A DNA stretch of 36,889 nucleotides from a virus, in the IMG/VR virus record IMGVR_UViG_3300000956_000033, positions 1 to 36,889 of that record. One strand, 5' to 3'. Positions 1 to 7,714 of the stretch are shown piece by piece; the first letter of the stretch is position 1, and every line of letters begins with the position of its first letter. The translations under genes and the position numbers were made by a program. The notes under the pieces are model-generated. The model was given only the letters and a program-made list of their open reading frames with translations, was not told the DNA's origin and ran no database searches.

Positions 1-2454
1 AACACGACCTCCCCCATGTCCATGGACATGTCGAGCACAGGCCTGGACGCGATTCCTGTCGTCGAGGGTCGGTTCTACGCGATCTCCTGGTACGCCAGGA
101 AGACCGCTGGCGGTCCTGACACTCGCGCTTCCTACACCTGGTATGACTCGGCTGGCGCTGCGATCGGTGCCACCGTGACGGGGACTGACCAGGCGGTTAC
201 GACAGCGTGGACGAGGTTCACAGAGGCGACGGTCGTTGCCCCCGTGGGCGCTGCATTCATCCAGGTCAGCCTGGAGTGGTCCGGTACCGCACTGGTTAAC
301 CAGACCCTCGACTTCGCGCAGGCGCAACTGAACCGTGGCTCTACGGCCACCACATACTTCGACGGCGACTACCCGGACGCGAACTGGACGGGTACCGAGA
401 ACGCCTCCTCCTCGCAGTTCGAGGAGAACGTCGAGTACGAGACGATCTTCGGCTGGGGCACAGACCATGCCCCGCCGACCGAGCCGACCGTGCTCGACTT
501 CGTGGCGCGTACGACCACGATGTTCCTGTCCATCCAGCCGACCGACACGGAGGTCGCCACTCCGACGCTTGACCTACAGGTTCAGGATGCTTCGGTTCGC
601 CGCATAGCCCGGCCCGGCGTGATCTCGTTCGGCACGGGCGATGACGCCGTAGTCCCCTCTGACGGCTGGACGCACCTTGCCCCTGCTGGCATGACTGTCA
701 CCTGGAGCCTTGATGCCAGGTCTGTCTTCACGCAGGCCCGGAACCCGAGCGGCGGCAGCACGTCGTACACGGCTGCGCATGGCGTAGAGCGCACGCTGTA
801 CGGACTTCAGATCGGCAGTCGCTACCGGCTCATGGTCGAGTTCGATGCTTCCTGGAACGAAACAGACGTGTCAGCGATCGTTGCCCTGGACCCGGTCATC
901 GACATCAGTAACAGCGCTGGGTACCTGCAGACCTACGCCGACGACAACCCTGGCACGTTCCAGTATTTCCGTGTTGTCGAGTTCACCGCTACCGAGACAT
1001 CTTCTGTGCTCCTGTTCCACCCGACAGCGACTCTCGCCGTCGGGTCCCTCGGCACCGTGCGCTGGCGTTTCCACGAGTACATGGTCGAGGAGATTCTGGA
1101 GACCGACGAGACCGAGCCTCAGGCTGGGCGTTTCCAGGAGCGCACTATGTACGAGGTGAAGGCTTCGCAGGGTCCAACCCTGACTAACGTGCGCACATCT
1201 CCGTGCGGCGTCATGGGGCAGATCACCTACTCCCTGCGGGCTGGGAACCCGTTCAAGTACCGCTCCCCGGTGTTCGCGGGCGGCCTTCCTGCTGGGACCT
1301 CTGTCGAGGTCGTTGATGTCGTGTGCTCCGAAGACGGACTGCCTAACATCATCAACTTCTCCTACAACCCATCGGTCGAGACGAACGGCACTGACTGGTC
1401 GGGTTCCATCACTGGCACGGGGTCGGCAGCGCGCGTCGCTTCAGGGGCTGCTGTCGTTGGCGGGTTCGTATGGCGGGGCACGGCGACGAACAGCCCGGGT
1501 AACCGCCTGAACTCTCTCACCGCGACCTATGACGTGGGCGACGTGACGGGCGGGCCGACACCGATCCAAGGCGAGACGATCACGGTCAGCGCGTACTTCC
1601 AGGTCAAGAACGCGCTGTTCGTCGGGACTTACCCCTGGGCGATCCGATACACCCTGGATGGGGTAACGACGACCGTGAGCGGATCGCAGTCCGCTCCCGC
1701 GATCGACGTGTGGCACCGTATCGAGACGACAATCGATCTGCCCTACAACGTGGACCTCAGCCAGATCCAGGTCGAAATCTCTGCCCCTGTGGCAGTTACG
1801 CAGGGCGGCGCGTTCGACATGGACGGCGTCATGATCGAGCGCGGGTCGGTCGCAACCGACCCGTTCGATGAGACGTCTGAGAACGTCGTGTGGGCTGATG
1901 CTGCGAACACGTCAGCGCTCATCAAGTCGCAGTTCCTGACCGACATCTCGGAGGACCCTGACTGCCCGACGCCCCCGGCCCCTCCAGGTCCTCCCTCGAT
2001 CGACGAGACCTGCATCACTGAACCCACGTCGTACGACCGGACGGTCGTGGAGATCCCTGCCGAGACGGTGCCGAGGAACCTGACCGCCTATCCAGTAATC
2101 ACGCTGACGGCTGGCAGCACAGCAGTTCGGCAGGCGCGCATCCGCTTCTGGGAGAACCCGTCGAATCTGACGATCGACCAGTTGGACCCGTGCTCCTCTG
2201 ACGGAGAGATCATCGTGTCTTACCTGGCGGCAGGAGCGACCCTGGTGATCGACGGCGTGCTGCGCGAAGCGACGGTCAGTCTGCCTGGCTACCCAGACCA
2301 GAACGCAAACCACGTCCTGTATGGCCCTGACGGGGGGCCTGTCGACTGGCCAGAACTCTCGGGTGGCATCCCGTACCTGGTGACGCTGGAACTCGATTCC
2401 AGCGCGCCATACACGGACACGCTCATGACGATCGACCTGGTGGTGAGGGACTGA
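1..2454 (+). CDS. minor tail protein, 5' end outside window
   Basis: The frame is open from base 1, so the true start probably lies before the window; the first in-window ATG is at 16. The visible part is about 817 residues. It is Thr/Ser/Val/Gly-rich and looks all-beta. Two stretches, near residues 20-120 and 470-640 counted from the ATG at 16, read like jelly-roll carbohydrate-binding modules: each ends in a segment with GS-[TV]-AT followed by a Y/F-D motif. A Pro-rich linker follows near residue 655. It overlaps the next tail gene by one base (TGATG). Position upstream of two more tail genes and the lysis genes suggests a minor tail or host-recognition protein. The module assignment is by eye; the tail role is an inference from size, composition and context. 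Confidence 0.75.
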   Translation, partial: NTTSPMSMDMSSTGLDAIPVVEGRFYAISWYARKTAGGPDTRASYTWYDSAGAAIGATVTGTDQAVTTAWTRFTEATVVAPVGAAFIQVSLEWSGTALVNQTLDFAQAQLNRGSTATTYFDGDYPDANWTGTENASSSQFEENVEYETIFGWGTDHAPPTEPTVLDFVARTTTMFLSIQPTDTEVATPTLDLQVQDASVRRIARPGVISFGTGDDAVVPSDGWTHLAPAGMTVTWSLDARSVFTQARNPSGGSTSYTAAHGVERTLYGLQIGSRYRLMVEFDASWNETDVSAIVALDPVIDISNSAGYLQTYADDNPGTFQYFRVVEFTATETSSVLLFHPTATLAVGSLGTVRWRFHEYMVEEILETDETEPQAGRFQERTMYEVKASQGPTLTNVRTSPCGVMGQITYSLRAGNPFKYRSPVFAGGLPAGTSVEVVDVVCSEDGLPNIINFSYNPSVETNGTDWSGSITGTGSAARVASGAAVVGGFVWRGTATNSPGNRLNSLTATYDVGDVTGGPTPIQGETITVSAYFQVKNALFVGTYPWAIRYTLDGVTTTVSGSQSAPAIDVWHRIETTIDLPYNVDLSQIQVEISAPVAVTQGGAFDMDGVMIERGSVATDPFDETSENVVWADAANTSALIKSQFLTDISEDPDCPTPPAPPGPPSIDETCITEPTSYDRTVVEIPAETVPRNLTAYPVITLTAGSTAVRQARIRFWENPSNLTIDQLDPCSSDGEIIVSYLAAGATLVIDGVLREATVSLPGYPDQNANHVLYGPDGGPVDWPELSGGIPYLVTLELDSSAPYTDTLMTIDLVVRD

Positions 2455-3545
2455 TGGCGCTCGGGTGTGAAAATCACACAGCGTACGTCTACGACCGTGG
2501 CGGAACGCAGCGACTGTTCCAGATCCTGCCGCTGACCTCGGTCGAGTGGGAGCGCCTGCGTGACGACATCTCCCATGCCGTAGTCACGATCGTGAACCCT
2601 GGCCCGGACTGCCAGGAGCAGATGCTGAGCGTCCATCCGAACCGGATGGAACTTGTGATCTTCCGGGGCAGCGAGCGCGTCTGGGAGGGGCCGATCTCTC
2701 GCATCGGGTGGCACAAGGACCGCATCGAGATCGAGGCGAAGGATGTCATCCACTACGCCTACCGAACGATCATGCACGCCGCGTATGACAACTCACACCC
2801 GAACATCCAGACCACGATCCAGCGCACGCTGAACATCCTGGGTGGGGAACTTGCGCGCAAGGAGGCGCTGTCCCCGCCGATCAACGTGCTGCCCTACGTG
2901 ACCGCCTACACGACAGCGAACGACTCGGAGACATCCAAGACGACGGTGCCGTATGAGTCGACGGTGTACGACGACATGGACGGCATGGCGTGGCGCTCAG
3001 GCATGGACTACACAGCGGTAGGTCGGCGGATCCTACTGTTTGACACCCACACTGTCTGGTACACGACGCCTGCGGTGACCGAGGCCGACTTCCTGTCGGA
3101 GATCGTGGTGACGCAGTACGGCATGGAGGGTGCTACGTCTGCCGCCGTGACGAGCGGTACTGGCGTCTTCGCTGTGGCAGGAGCGGACGACCCGTTCTAC
3201 GGGGAGTGGGAGATCCTGGACAGCGCCTACGACGACGACGGCACGATGGCACCGACGTTGGCCGCGCTGCTCTCGCAGGCTGAGCGCAACCTGGACGGCA
3301 GAAACCCGGTGCCGCTGCATGTTCGGGTTCCTGACGGGTCGCAGTTGAACCCGAACGGAACTCTGCTCATGGAGCACCTGATCCCTGGTGTGCGCATCCC
3401 GCTGCGTGCGACGCTGCTGACGCTCAAGGTCGCTCAGATGCAGAAGTTGGACAGGGTGGTGGTGACCGAGGATGGTGAGTCGGGCGAGAAGATCGCTGTG
3501 ACGATGTCGCCTGCATCGCAGAACGACGAGCCGCCGGAGGAGTGA
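2454..3545 (+). CDS. minor tail protein, Gp37-like
   Basis: 363 residues. The N-terminal region (residues 8-110) describes a coordinate-style start, a W-E-R-L-R-D-D-I-S motif and an R-V-W-E-G-P-I-S-R-I segment, a pattern I associate with the siphovirus Gp37-like family of actinophage minor tail proteins that sit near the tail tip. The middle and C-terminal parts alternate beta-rich stretches, ending in a short acidic tail. The start overlaps the upstream stop by one base (TGATG), so translation is probably coupled. Family membership is from memory of similar proteins; a profile search against PF14594 would settle it. Confidence 0.7.
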   Translation: MALGCENHTAYVYDRGGTQRLFQILPLTSVEWERLRDDISHAVVTIVNPGPDCQEQMLSVHPNRMELVIFRGSERVWEGPISRIGWHKDRIEIEAKDVIHYAYRTIMHAAYDNSHPNIQTTIQRTLNILGGELARKEALSPPINVLPYVTAYTTANDSETSKTTVPYESTVYDDMDGMAWRSGMDYTAVGRRILLFDTHTVWYTTPAVTEADFLSEIVVTQYGMEGATSAAVTSGTGVFAVAGADDPFYGEWEILDSAYDDDGTMAPTLAALLSQAERNLDGRNPVPLHVRVPDGSQLNPNGTLLMEHLIPGVRIPLRATLLTLKVAQMQKLDRVVVTEDGESGEKIAVTMSPASQNDEPPEE

Positions 3546-3546
3546 C

Positions 3547-4230
3547 GTGCCGAACCTGATCCCTCAGGACATCCGTGAGTGGATGCGCCGCATGGAGTTC
3601 AAGACGAACGACCTGACTCGCCGCCTCAGCAGTCTGATCCCTGGCGACATTGCTGATGACGTTGACCTTGACGACTTCATGTCGTCTGGGCGCTGGCGAC
3701 GTCGCTCGACAACGGACACTACGACGGTTCTGCACTACCCGTTTGACGGCGCTGCGGGGACGCTGGAGGTCTACTGGGACCCTGCCTTCACCCAGGTGCA
3801 TCAGGTCTTCTACGACATCACTGGGAGCATCTGGTCGCGCTGGTTCGATGGCGTGGTCTGGTCGGCGTGGCTGCGCAACTTCCGCGACAGTGGATGGGAT
3901 TCGCTGAACGGCGACCTCGCAGCCGCCTACACGTCATCGAACTTCGAGGTGTCCCGTGTCGACGAGACGGTGTTCATCCAGGGGCAGGTCACCCCGACCG
4001 GCAACTGGGGCGCTGTGATGGCTAACAACAACATCATGAGCACCGTCCTCGACACCCAGTTCCGGCCCATCCAGTCGCACGTCATCATCTCCGCCTCGTC
4101 AGCCACGGGCGCCATGGTGAACTTCCGCGTCTCCGTCCAGTCCGGTGGCCAGATCTCCGTCCGCTGCGACACGGCGACGCACACTGGTGGTGTCTTCATC
4201 GACCACACCTACCGTGGGACAGCGCTGTGA
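3547..4230 (+). CDS. minor tail or fibre protein
   Basis: 227 residues from a GTG, one base after the previous stop, with GGAGGAG ending just before. Residues 1-35 are helical and charged and could trimerise. Residues 60-125 are aromatic and Trp-rich (WSRWFDGVVWSAWLRNF), a pattern common in phage fibre and knob domains. Residues 125-227 look like a small all-beta C-terminal domain. It is the last structural gene before lysis. Likely a receptor-facing tail component; no catalytic motif is visible. Confidence 0.6.
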   Translation: MPNLIPQDIREWMRRMEFKTNDLTRRLSSLIPGDIADDVDLDDFMSSGRWRRRSTTDTTTVLHYPFDGAAGTLEVYWDPAFTQVHQVFYDITGSIWSRWFDGVVWSAWLRNFRDSGWDSLNGDLAAAYTSSNFEVSRVDETVFIQGQVTPTGNWGAVMANNNIMSTVLDTQFRPIQSHVIISASSATGAMVNFRVSVQSGGQISVRCDTATHTGGVFIDHTYRGTAL

Positions 4231-4284
4231 TGGATGGGTTGATGGTTTTTTCACCCGCTAGATCCCCGTTGATCGTCATACCTA

Positions 4285-4305
4285 CCATGTAAATTCCTTA
4301 CATGG
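4285..4305 (+). repeat. inverted repeat at lysis-cassette start
   Basis: CCATGTAA (4285-4292) and TTACATGG (4298-4305) form a perfect 8-bp stem with loop ATTCC. The right arm contains the ATG at 4302. It sits in the only gap (4231-4301) between tail and lysis genes, next to a T-run at about 4246-4251. It could be an operator or an RNA hairpin limiting translation; no clear promoter or Shine-Dalgarno sequence is visible beside it. Confidence 0.45.
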
Positions 4306-4805
4306 GGTTCAATATGTTTTTCACACCGGAGCCACAGCCCATGCCGACCATGAGTCCTGTCCCCAACATCAGTGAGGTGAGCGACTTCTCCTCAGGCATC
4401 TCTGGAATCGTGGGCACGGTTCTGCTTGTGATCGCGGGCTTGGCGTGGATGAAGGCGAAGGCGTGGTTCGCTGAGGTGATCACAGACGTGAAGGCGACCA
4501 AGGTCCAGACGACCAACAGTCACGACACGAACCTGCGAGACGACATCACCGAGGCACTGACCAAGATCGACACCCTGACCACCTCGGTAGGCGAGGTAGT
4601 CAGCGGCATGGAGACGCTGAACGCGAAGCAGGAAGAGGTCCATGAGGATCTGGGGAGGCTGGACAAGAGGCAGACAGAGGTCCATGAGGATCTGCGTGAG
4701 ACCAGGAAGGATCTACGGTTCGCGACGGGGTATGTGCGCGACGTGGACAAGCGCCTGATCGATCACGTCGACAAGATGCGAGGAGGAAGAGATGTACCTG
4801 AATGA
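4302..4805 (+). CDS. membrane protein with coiled coil, DUF2746-like, possible holin
   Basis: 167 residues from ATG 4302; ATG 4314 is an alternative, and neither has a strong ribosome binding site. After a Met/Pro-rich N-terminus, residues 30-48 form one hydrophobic span (GIVGTVLLVIAGLAWM). Residues 65-160 are a long charged helix with a duplicated EVHEDL segment encoded by a direct repeat near 4637-4653 and 4678-4694. This resembles the DUF2746 proteins found beside actinophage endolysins. It overlaps the endolysin start by 14 bases. A holin or lysis-accessory role is inferred from topology and position. Confidence 0.55.
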   Translation: MGFNMFFTPEPQPMPTMSPVPNISEVSDFSSGISGIVGTVLLVIAGLAWMKAKAWFAEVITDVKATKVQTTNSHDTNLRDDITEALTKIDTLTTSVGEVVSGMETLNAKQEEVHEDLGRLDKRQTEVHEDLRETRKDLRFATGYVRDVDKRLIDHVDKMRGGRDVPE

Positions 4806-5676
4806 CCTGGCCGAGGTCCTGCGTGACGCAGGGCTGACGGTGGTGGAGGTCGCAGGCTGGAGGACGCGAGGCTACCGACGACTCGTTGGCAGCACGTATC
4901 GGGCCGACCTGCTCGGGGTGGAGAGCATCATCGCCCACCACACGGCAACGTCCTGGAACTCGGCTGGCGACTACCCGACCCTGAGCACGGTGCGTGACGG
5001 TCGGTCCGACGTGGCGGGCCCGCTCTCGCAACTCGGGCTGGGCCGCAGCGGCACCTGGTATGTGATAGCCGCTGGCTATGCGAACCACACGGGCAAGACC
5101 ATGCAGCCGTGGCAGTCGAACTCCTACGCGCTCGGCATCGAGGCGGAGGCTTCCGGCGTGGGTGACCCCCGGGACTGGCCGAAGGCGCAGATGGACTCGT
5201 ACGCACGGGGCGTGAAGGCGCTCGCTGAGCACTACCGTGTGCCGGTCGAGCGGGTGCTCGGCCACAAGGAGATCGCCGCCCCGCTGGGTCGCAAGACCGA
5301 CCCTTCTTTCGACATGGGGGCGTTCCGGACGAAGGTTCGCTCCATCGACCTGAACCCTGGAGGTTTCATGGGACTGAACGACGAGGAGCAGGACGAGGTC
5401 CTGCGGAAGATCCGCGAGACGCACGAGGTCACTACCCAGCGTGTTGAGGACGTTGCCACGAAGGATGGCCTGCGCCTTGCCTCTGCGCTGCGCCGCATCC
5501 TGGTGATCACGCGGCGCTCTGAGCGGCGTGAGGAGCGCCTGCTCGCCGCGCTGACAGCGGTGACCGCACACCTGGGCGCTGGTCAGGCTGAGATCCTGAC
5601 TGCGGTGAACGCGGCCCTGGCTGCTGTCACCGAACTCGACGAGGACCTTCCTGAGGGTCCCAACACGGAGGAGTGA
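4792..5676 (+). CDS. endolysin, N-acetylmuramoyl-L-alanine amidase
   Basis: 294 residues. Residues 40-180 match the Amidase_2/PGRP fold: His49-His50 in the AHHTATSW motif, His158 in VLGHKE, and Lys168/Asp170 in GRKTDPSF provide the expected zinc ligands and catalytic residues. It cleaves the bond between N-acetylmuramic acid and L-Ala in host peptidoglycan. Residues 185-294 are charged, helical and lack a recognisable cell-wall-binding repeat. The GAGGAGG ribosome binding site lies inside the previous gene. No second lysin is visible in the window. Confidence 0.92.
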   Translation: MYLNDLAEVLRDAGLTVVEVAGWRTRGYRRLVGSTYRADLLGVESIIAHHTATSWNSAGDYPTLSTVRDGRSDVAGPLSQLGLGRSGTWYVIAAGYANHTGKTMQPWQSNSYALGIEAEASGVGDPRDWPKAQMDSYARGVKALAEHYRVPVERVLGHKEIAAPLGRKTDPSFDMGAFRTKVRSIDLNPGGFMGLNDEEQDEVLRKIRETHEVTTQRVEDVATKDGLRLASALRRILVITRRSERREERLLAALTAVTAHLGAGQAEILTAVNAALAAVTELDEDLPEGPNTEE

Positions 5677-5678
5677 GC

Positions 5679-5864
5679 ATGAAGATGCCCAGCGCTAACA
5701 CGCGACGGTGGATGTACCGGGTGGGGAACGCCGTCCTGGGCGTGACTGTGGTCTACGGCCTGGCGAACGGTGAGGAGGCAGCGGCGTGGGGCCTGGTGCT
5801 CAACGCGCTGCTGCTCATGGCGGACGCGAACGTGCCCGCTCAGATCGAGACGCTGGAGGACTGA
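5679..5864 (+). CDS. small membrane protein, holin-like (DUF7439-like)
   Basis: 61 residues from ATG 5679, which has GGAGG seven bases upstream; the GTG at 5673 overlapping the lysin stop is too close to that site. Residues 15-50 are hydrophobic with two short spans (VGNAVLGVTVVYGL and AAWGLVLNALLLMADA). A start with PSANTRRW and this layout recall the DUF7439 family found after actinophage lysins. Size and position suggest a holin or holin partner; this is inference. Confidence 0.6.
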   Translation: MKMPSANTRRWMYRVGNAVLGVTVVYGLANGEEAAAWGLVLNALLLMADANVPAQIETLED

Positions 5865-6115
5865 TGACGAACGTCAGCCTGGGCGCTGAGGAGATCGAGC
5901 ACAGGTTCGGTTTCCACAAGGCGACCATCGAGGGTGAGAACGCGACGCTGCCCCTGCACCGTGAGTTGCGCCTGGCGTTCAGCGACTTTGCGGAGCACCT
6001 GGACACGATCCTCGTGCCGGGTCGTGCGAAGTCTGTAGCGATGACGAACCTTGAGGACGCCAGCATGTGGGCGCACAAGGCCATCGCTGAGACGGCACCT
6101 GTCGTCAGCGAGTAG
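5864..6115 (+). CDS. Acb2/Tad1-type hairpin protein, putative anti-defence nucleotide sponge
   Basis: 83 residues; ATG overlaps the previous stop (TGATG) with GGAGG four bases upstream. The sequence starts with E-I-E-H-R-F-G-F-H-K, continues with a helix ending in F-A-E-H-L-D-T-I-L-V-P-G-R, then K-S-V-A-M-T-N-L-E-D-A-S-M-W-A-H-K-A-I-A. That order (an RF..H start, FxE.L, GR.KS.A.T.LE.A..WA..AIA) is what I recall for the Acb2/Tad1 helical-hairpin domain, whose characterised members bind cyclic nucleotides used by CBASS and Thoeris. It is the last gene of the + strand block, just before the terminator. The activity is inferred, not shown. Confidence 0.72.
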   Translation: MTNVSLGAEEIEHRFGFHKATIEGENATLPLHRELRLAFSDFAEHLDTILVPGRAKSVAMTNLEDASMWAHKAIAETAPVVSE

Positions 6116-6151
6116 GCTGTCCGCGACATCCCAGTCGTTCGAAGGAAATAA

Positions 6152-6187
6152 GGAGAGCCCCCCAGACGCGCATCTGGGGGGCTCTCT
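6152..6187. terminator. strong hairpin between convergent gene blocks
   Basis: GAGCCCCCCAGA (6155-6166) pairs perfectly with TCTGGGGGGCTC (6173-6184), extended by three further pairs, with loop CGCGCA. It lies between the last + strand gene (ends 6115) and the last - strand gene (ends 6233). A T-rich stretch follows on the - strand side (TTATTTCC). It probably stops transcription from both directions. Confidence 0.85.
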
Positions 6188-6232
6188 CCTGTCTAGGGTC
6201 CGGATGTACCACCGGGCCGCTGTACGGCTGCG

Positions 6233-6619
6233 CTAGGGGGCGTTGTGTGCAGCCTCGGGCCATAGGTTGCTGTACTTGCCCGCCACGATCGCGTAGTGGT
6301 CGGCGCGGGTCAGGTCCAGCGCCCCCAGATCCTTGTGCACGAGCAGGATGCGCATGATCGGCCCGCCGTTCGAGCACCCACCGCTGATGTGGCGCCCTCT
6401 CAGCGTCTCGTCCGGACCCGCCTGCATCGCGATCACGGGCCAGGTGTTCACGCCCGACCCGTCAGGGTTCACGAGGTCGATCACAAGAAAGCCCGAGGAG
6501 TCGATGCGCGGGGCGTGGCTCGTGTCGAACAGACCGACCGTGTTGTGGTGCGGGTCGATGTGCCACTGTGGGCCGTCGTCGTACAGGCGGATGCAGCCGC
6601 CAGAGGGGTACCAGGTCAT
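6233..6619 (-). CDS. hypothetical protein
   Basis: 128 residues from ATG 6619, weak ribosome binding site (CAGGG). It has a mixed alpha/beta look, His/Trp-rich N-terminus (PQWHIDPHHN) and three Cys/Gly turns (GGC). I do not recognise the family. It is the promoter-distal gene of the - strand block and follows the tRNA by about 16 bases. Confidence 0.65.
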   Translation of the reverse strand: MTWYPSGGCIRLYDDGPQWHIDPHHNTVGLFDTSHAPRIDSSGFLVIDLVNPDGSGVNTWPVIAMQAGPDETLRGRHISGGCSNGGPIMRILLVHKDLGALDLTRADHYAIVAGKYSNLWPEAAHNAP

Positions 6620-6635
6620 GCCCTGATGCTACCGA

Positions 6636-6710
6636 TGGAGACCCACACGGGAGTCGAACCCGTCTGCCGGGAGTTGCAGTCCCGTCCCTCAGCCGCTCAG
6701 GCAGTGGGTC
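6636..6710 (-). tRNA. tRNA-Cys (anticodon GCA)
   Basis: A full cloverleaf on the - strand: acceptor GACCCAC/GTGGGTC, short D arm CCT/AGG with a GG-containing loop, anticodon stem CGGGA/TCCCG around loop CTGCAAC (anticodon GCA), four-base variable loop, T arm ACGGG-TTCGACT-CCCGT. The discriminator is U, as in tRNA-Cys, and the 3' CCA is encoded (6636-6638). This is a canonical, non-permuted tRNA, unlike the elements at 9517-10072. Confidence 0.93.
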
Positions 6711-6717
6711 AAAGAGC

Positions 6718-6753
6718 GATGCACCCCCGGCTGGTGGGAACCGGGGGTGCATC
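6718..6753 (-). terminator. hairpin upstream of tRNA-Cys
   Basis: GATGCACCCCCGG (6718-6730) and CCGGGGGTGCATC (6741-6753) give a 13-bp stem with a ten-base loop. On the - strand it is followed by GCTCTTTG, a short U-rich run. It lies between the tRNA and the upstream protein genes and may terminate most transcripts or protect the tRNA precursor end. Confidence 0.65.
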
Positions 6754-6794
6754 CAAGGAGGAAGCATGCGGTGAAGCAGGCTCCAGGTCCGAGG

Positions 6795-6920
6795 CTACCG
6801 GACGTTGATCCCGCAGCGCTTCTCCTTGCCGCACTTGGAGCAGCGCTTGTGGCACTTCCCCTCCTTCGGCACGGTGAGCACCCACCAGTGCTTGCACCGG
6901 CTCCGGATCAGTCCTGCCAC
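6795..6920 (-). CDS. 41-residue Cys-rich protein, putative zinc finger
   Basis: Reads from GTG 6920 to TAG and overlaps the end of the upstream gene by 13 bases. The C-terminal half has the pattern C-H-K-R-C-S-K-C-G-K-E-K-R-C, with another Cys at residue 9, so it can plausibly bind zinc. Very basic (many Lys/Arg), consistent with nucleic-acid contact. No known family recognised. One of several Cys-rich microproteins in this genome. Confidence 0.6.
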   Translation of the reverse strand: MAGLIRSRCKHWWVLTVPKEGKCHKRCSKCGKEKRCGINVR

Positions 6921-7144
6921 GGTGGTTCGCCCATCTCTTCGAGCATCTCGTCACGCATGCGGACGCACTCCTGCTCACCGCAGTAGCCCGTGGCGATGAT
7001 CACCCGACCCGTGAAGGGCCAGCCGATCATGATGGTGTTGCGTGCGAATTCGTCGTGCCCTCGGCGCAGCGGCGTCCAGTCCCAGCACCAGTAGGGCCGG
7101 TAGAACCACACGCGGCCTCTCTTGAGGGGCTCGTCCTCAGACAT
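6908..7144 (-). CDS. hypothetical protein
   Basis: 78 residues from ATG 7144 (the frame is open further upstream, but this start overlaps the previous stop by eight bases, the local style). Aromatic N-terminus (VWFYRPYWCWDW), a central beta segment (TGRVIIATGYCG) and an acidic C-terminal helix (RMRDEMLEEMGE). Three Cys are present. Family unknown. Confidence 0.65.
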   Translation of the reverse strand: MSEDEPLKRGRVWFYRPYWCWDWTPLRRGHDEFARNTIMIGWPFTGRVIIATGYCGEQECVRMRDEMLEEMGEPPWQD

Positions 7145-7442
7145 CGCGTCCCTTCTTCTTCGGCTTGGCGCGTGACACACCATCGGCGTCACGCTTCGGC
7201 TCGGCATGCTTCGCGCAGTAGTACGTGTCCACACCGTTCTCCTTGCGGCGGTAGACCGCATGGTTCGGTGCGTGCGTGTCGTTCGGCCAGTTCAGGTGAA
7301 CGATCGCGATGCAGACATCACAGTGGATCGGCTTCTGTGCTCGGTAGCGCAGCCACGAGACGCCGGTCTTAGGCTGGGACACCGGAGGGGCTGGAATCTC
7401 GATGCCGAGATCCAGCCCCTCCTCCTGAAACCCAGGTTTCAC
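7137..7442 (-). CDS. hypothetical protein with Cys/His pairs
   Basis: 101 residues if it starts at the GTG that overlaps the previous stop as GTGA. Residues 40-80 carry H-C-D-V-C and Y-Y-C-A-K-H, a likely CxxC...CxxH metal site. The C-terminus is highly basic (KPKKKGRDV). The first codons (K-P-G-F) are written by one of the 14-base palindromes, and AGGAGGAGG follows it directly, so a downstream non-ATG start cannot be excluded. Function unknown. Confidence 0.65.
   Translation of the reverse strand: MKPGFQEEGLDLGIEIPAPPVSQPKTGVSWLRYRAQKPIHCDVCIAIVHLNWPNDTHAPNHAVYRRKENGVDTYYCAKHAEPKRDADGVSRAKPKKKGRDV
7427..7440 (-). repeat. 14-base palindromic site, copy 1
   Basis: GAAACCTGGGTTTC on the - strand, at the very start of the 7137-7442 gene and directly followed by AGGAGGAGG. 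A member of the eleven-copy RAAACCYRGGTTTY family. Confidence 0.8.
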
Positions 7443-7714
7443 AGCAGGCCGTCCGCGTACAGGGCGGCATCGAGCAGTTGGTAAGCCACACGCCGCGCAT
7501 ACTCAGGATCCATCTGGATCACCGCGTAGTTGTAGAGCCGGGCTTCCTCCTCGCCCATGTGAGACCACCACTCAAGGCCGACCGTGGCGACATCCTTCTC
7601 GGGACCGAGCCACTTGCGCTCGCCCTGCTGGAACCCCGACACGCGCGAGTTCTTGCCGGGCACCTCGTTGACGGCAGACCTGCCGCTGGCCTTGAAGTCC
7701 AGGTTCTCTTCCAT
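7439..7714 (-). CDS. hypothetical protein downstream of Ro60
   Basis: 91 residues; its ATG overlaps the Ro60 stop (TGATG), so the two are probably translationally coupled. Mixed charge, a central Trp pair (LEWWSHMGEEEARLYNY) and a helical C-terminus ending in LLDAALYADGLL. No family recognised. Coupling to Ro60 makes a role in the same process possible but unproven. Confidence 0.7.
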   Translation of the reverse strand: MEENLDFKASGRSAVNEVPGKNSRVSGFQQGERKWLGPEKDVATVGLEWWSHMGEEEARLYNYAVIQMDPEYARRVAYQLLDAALYADGLL

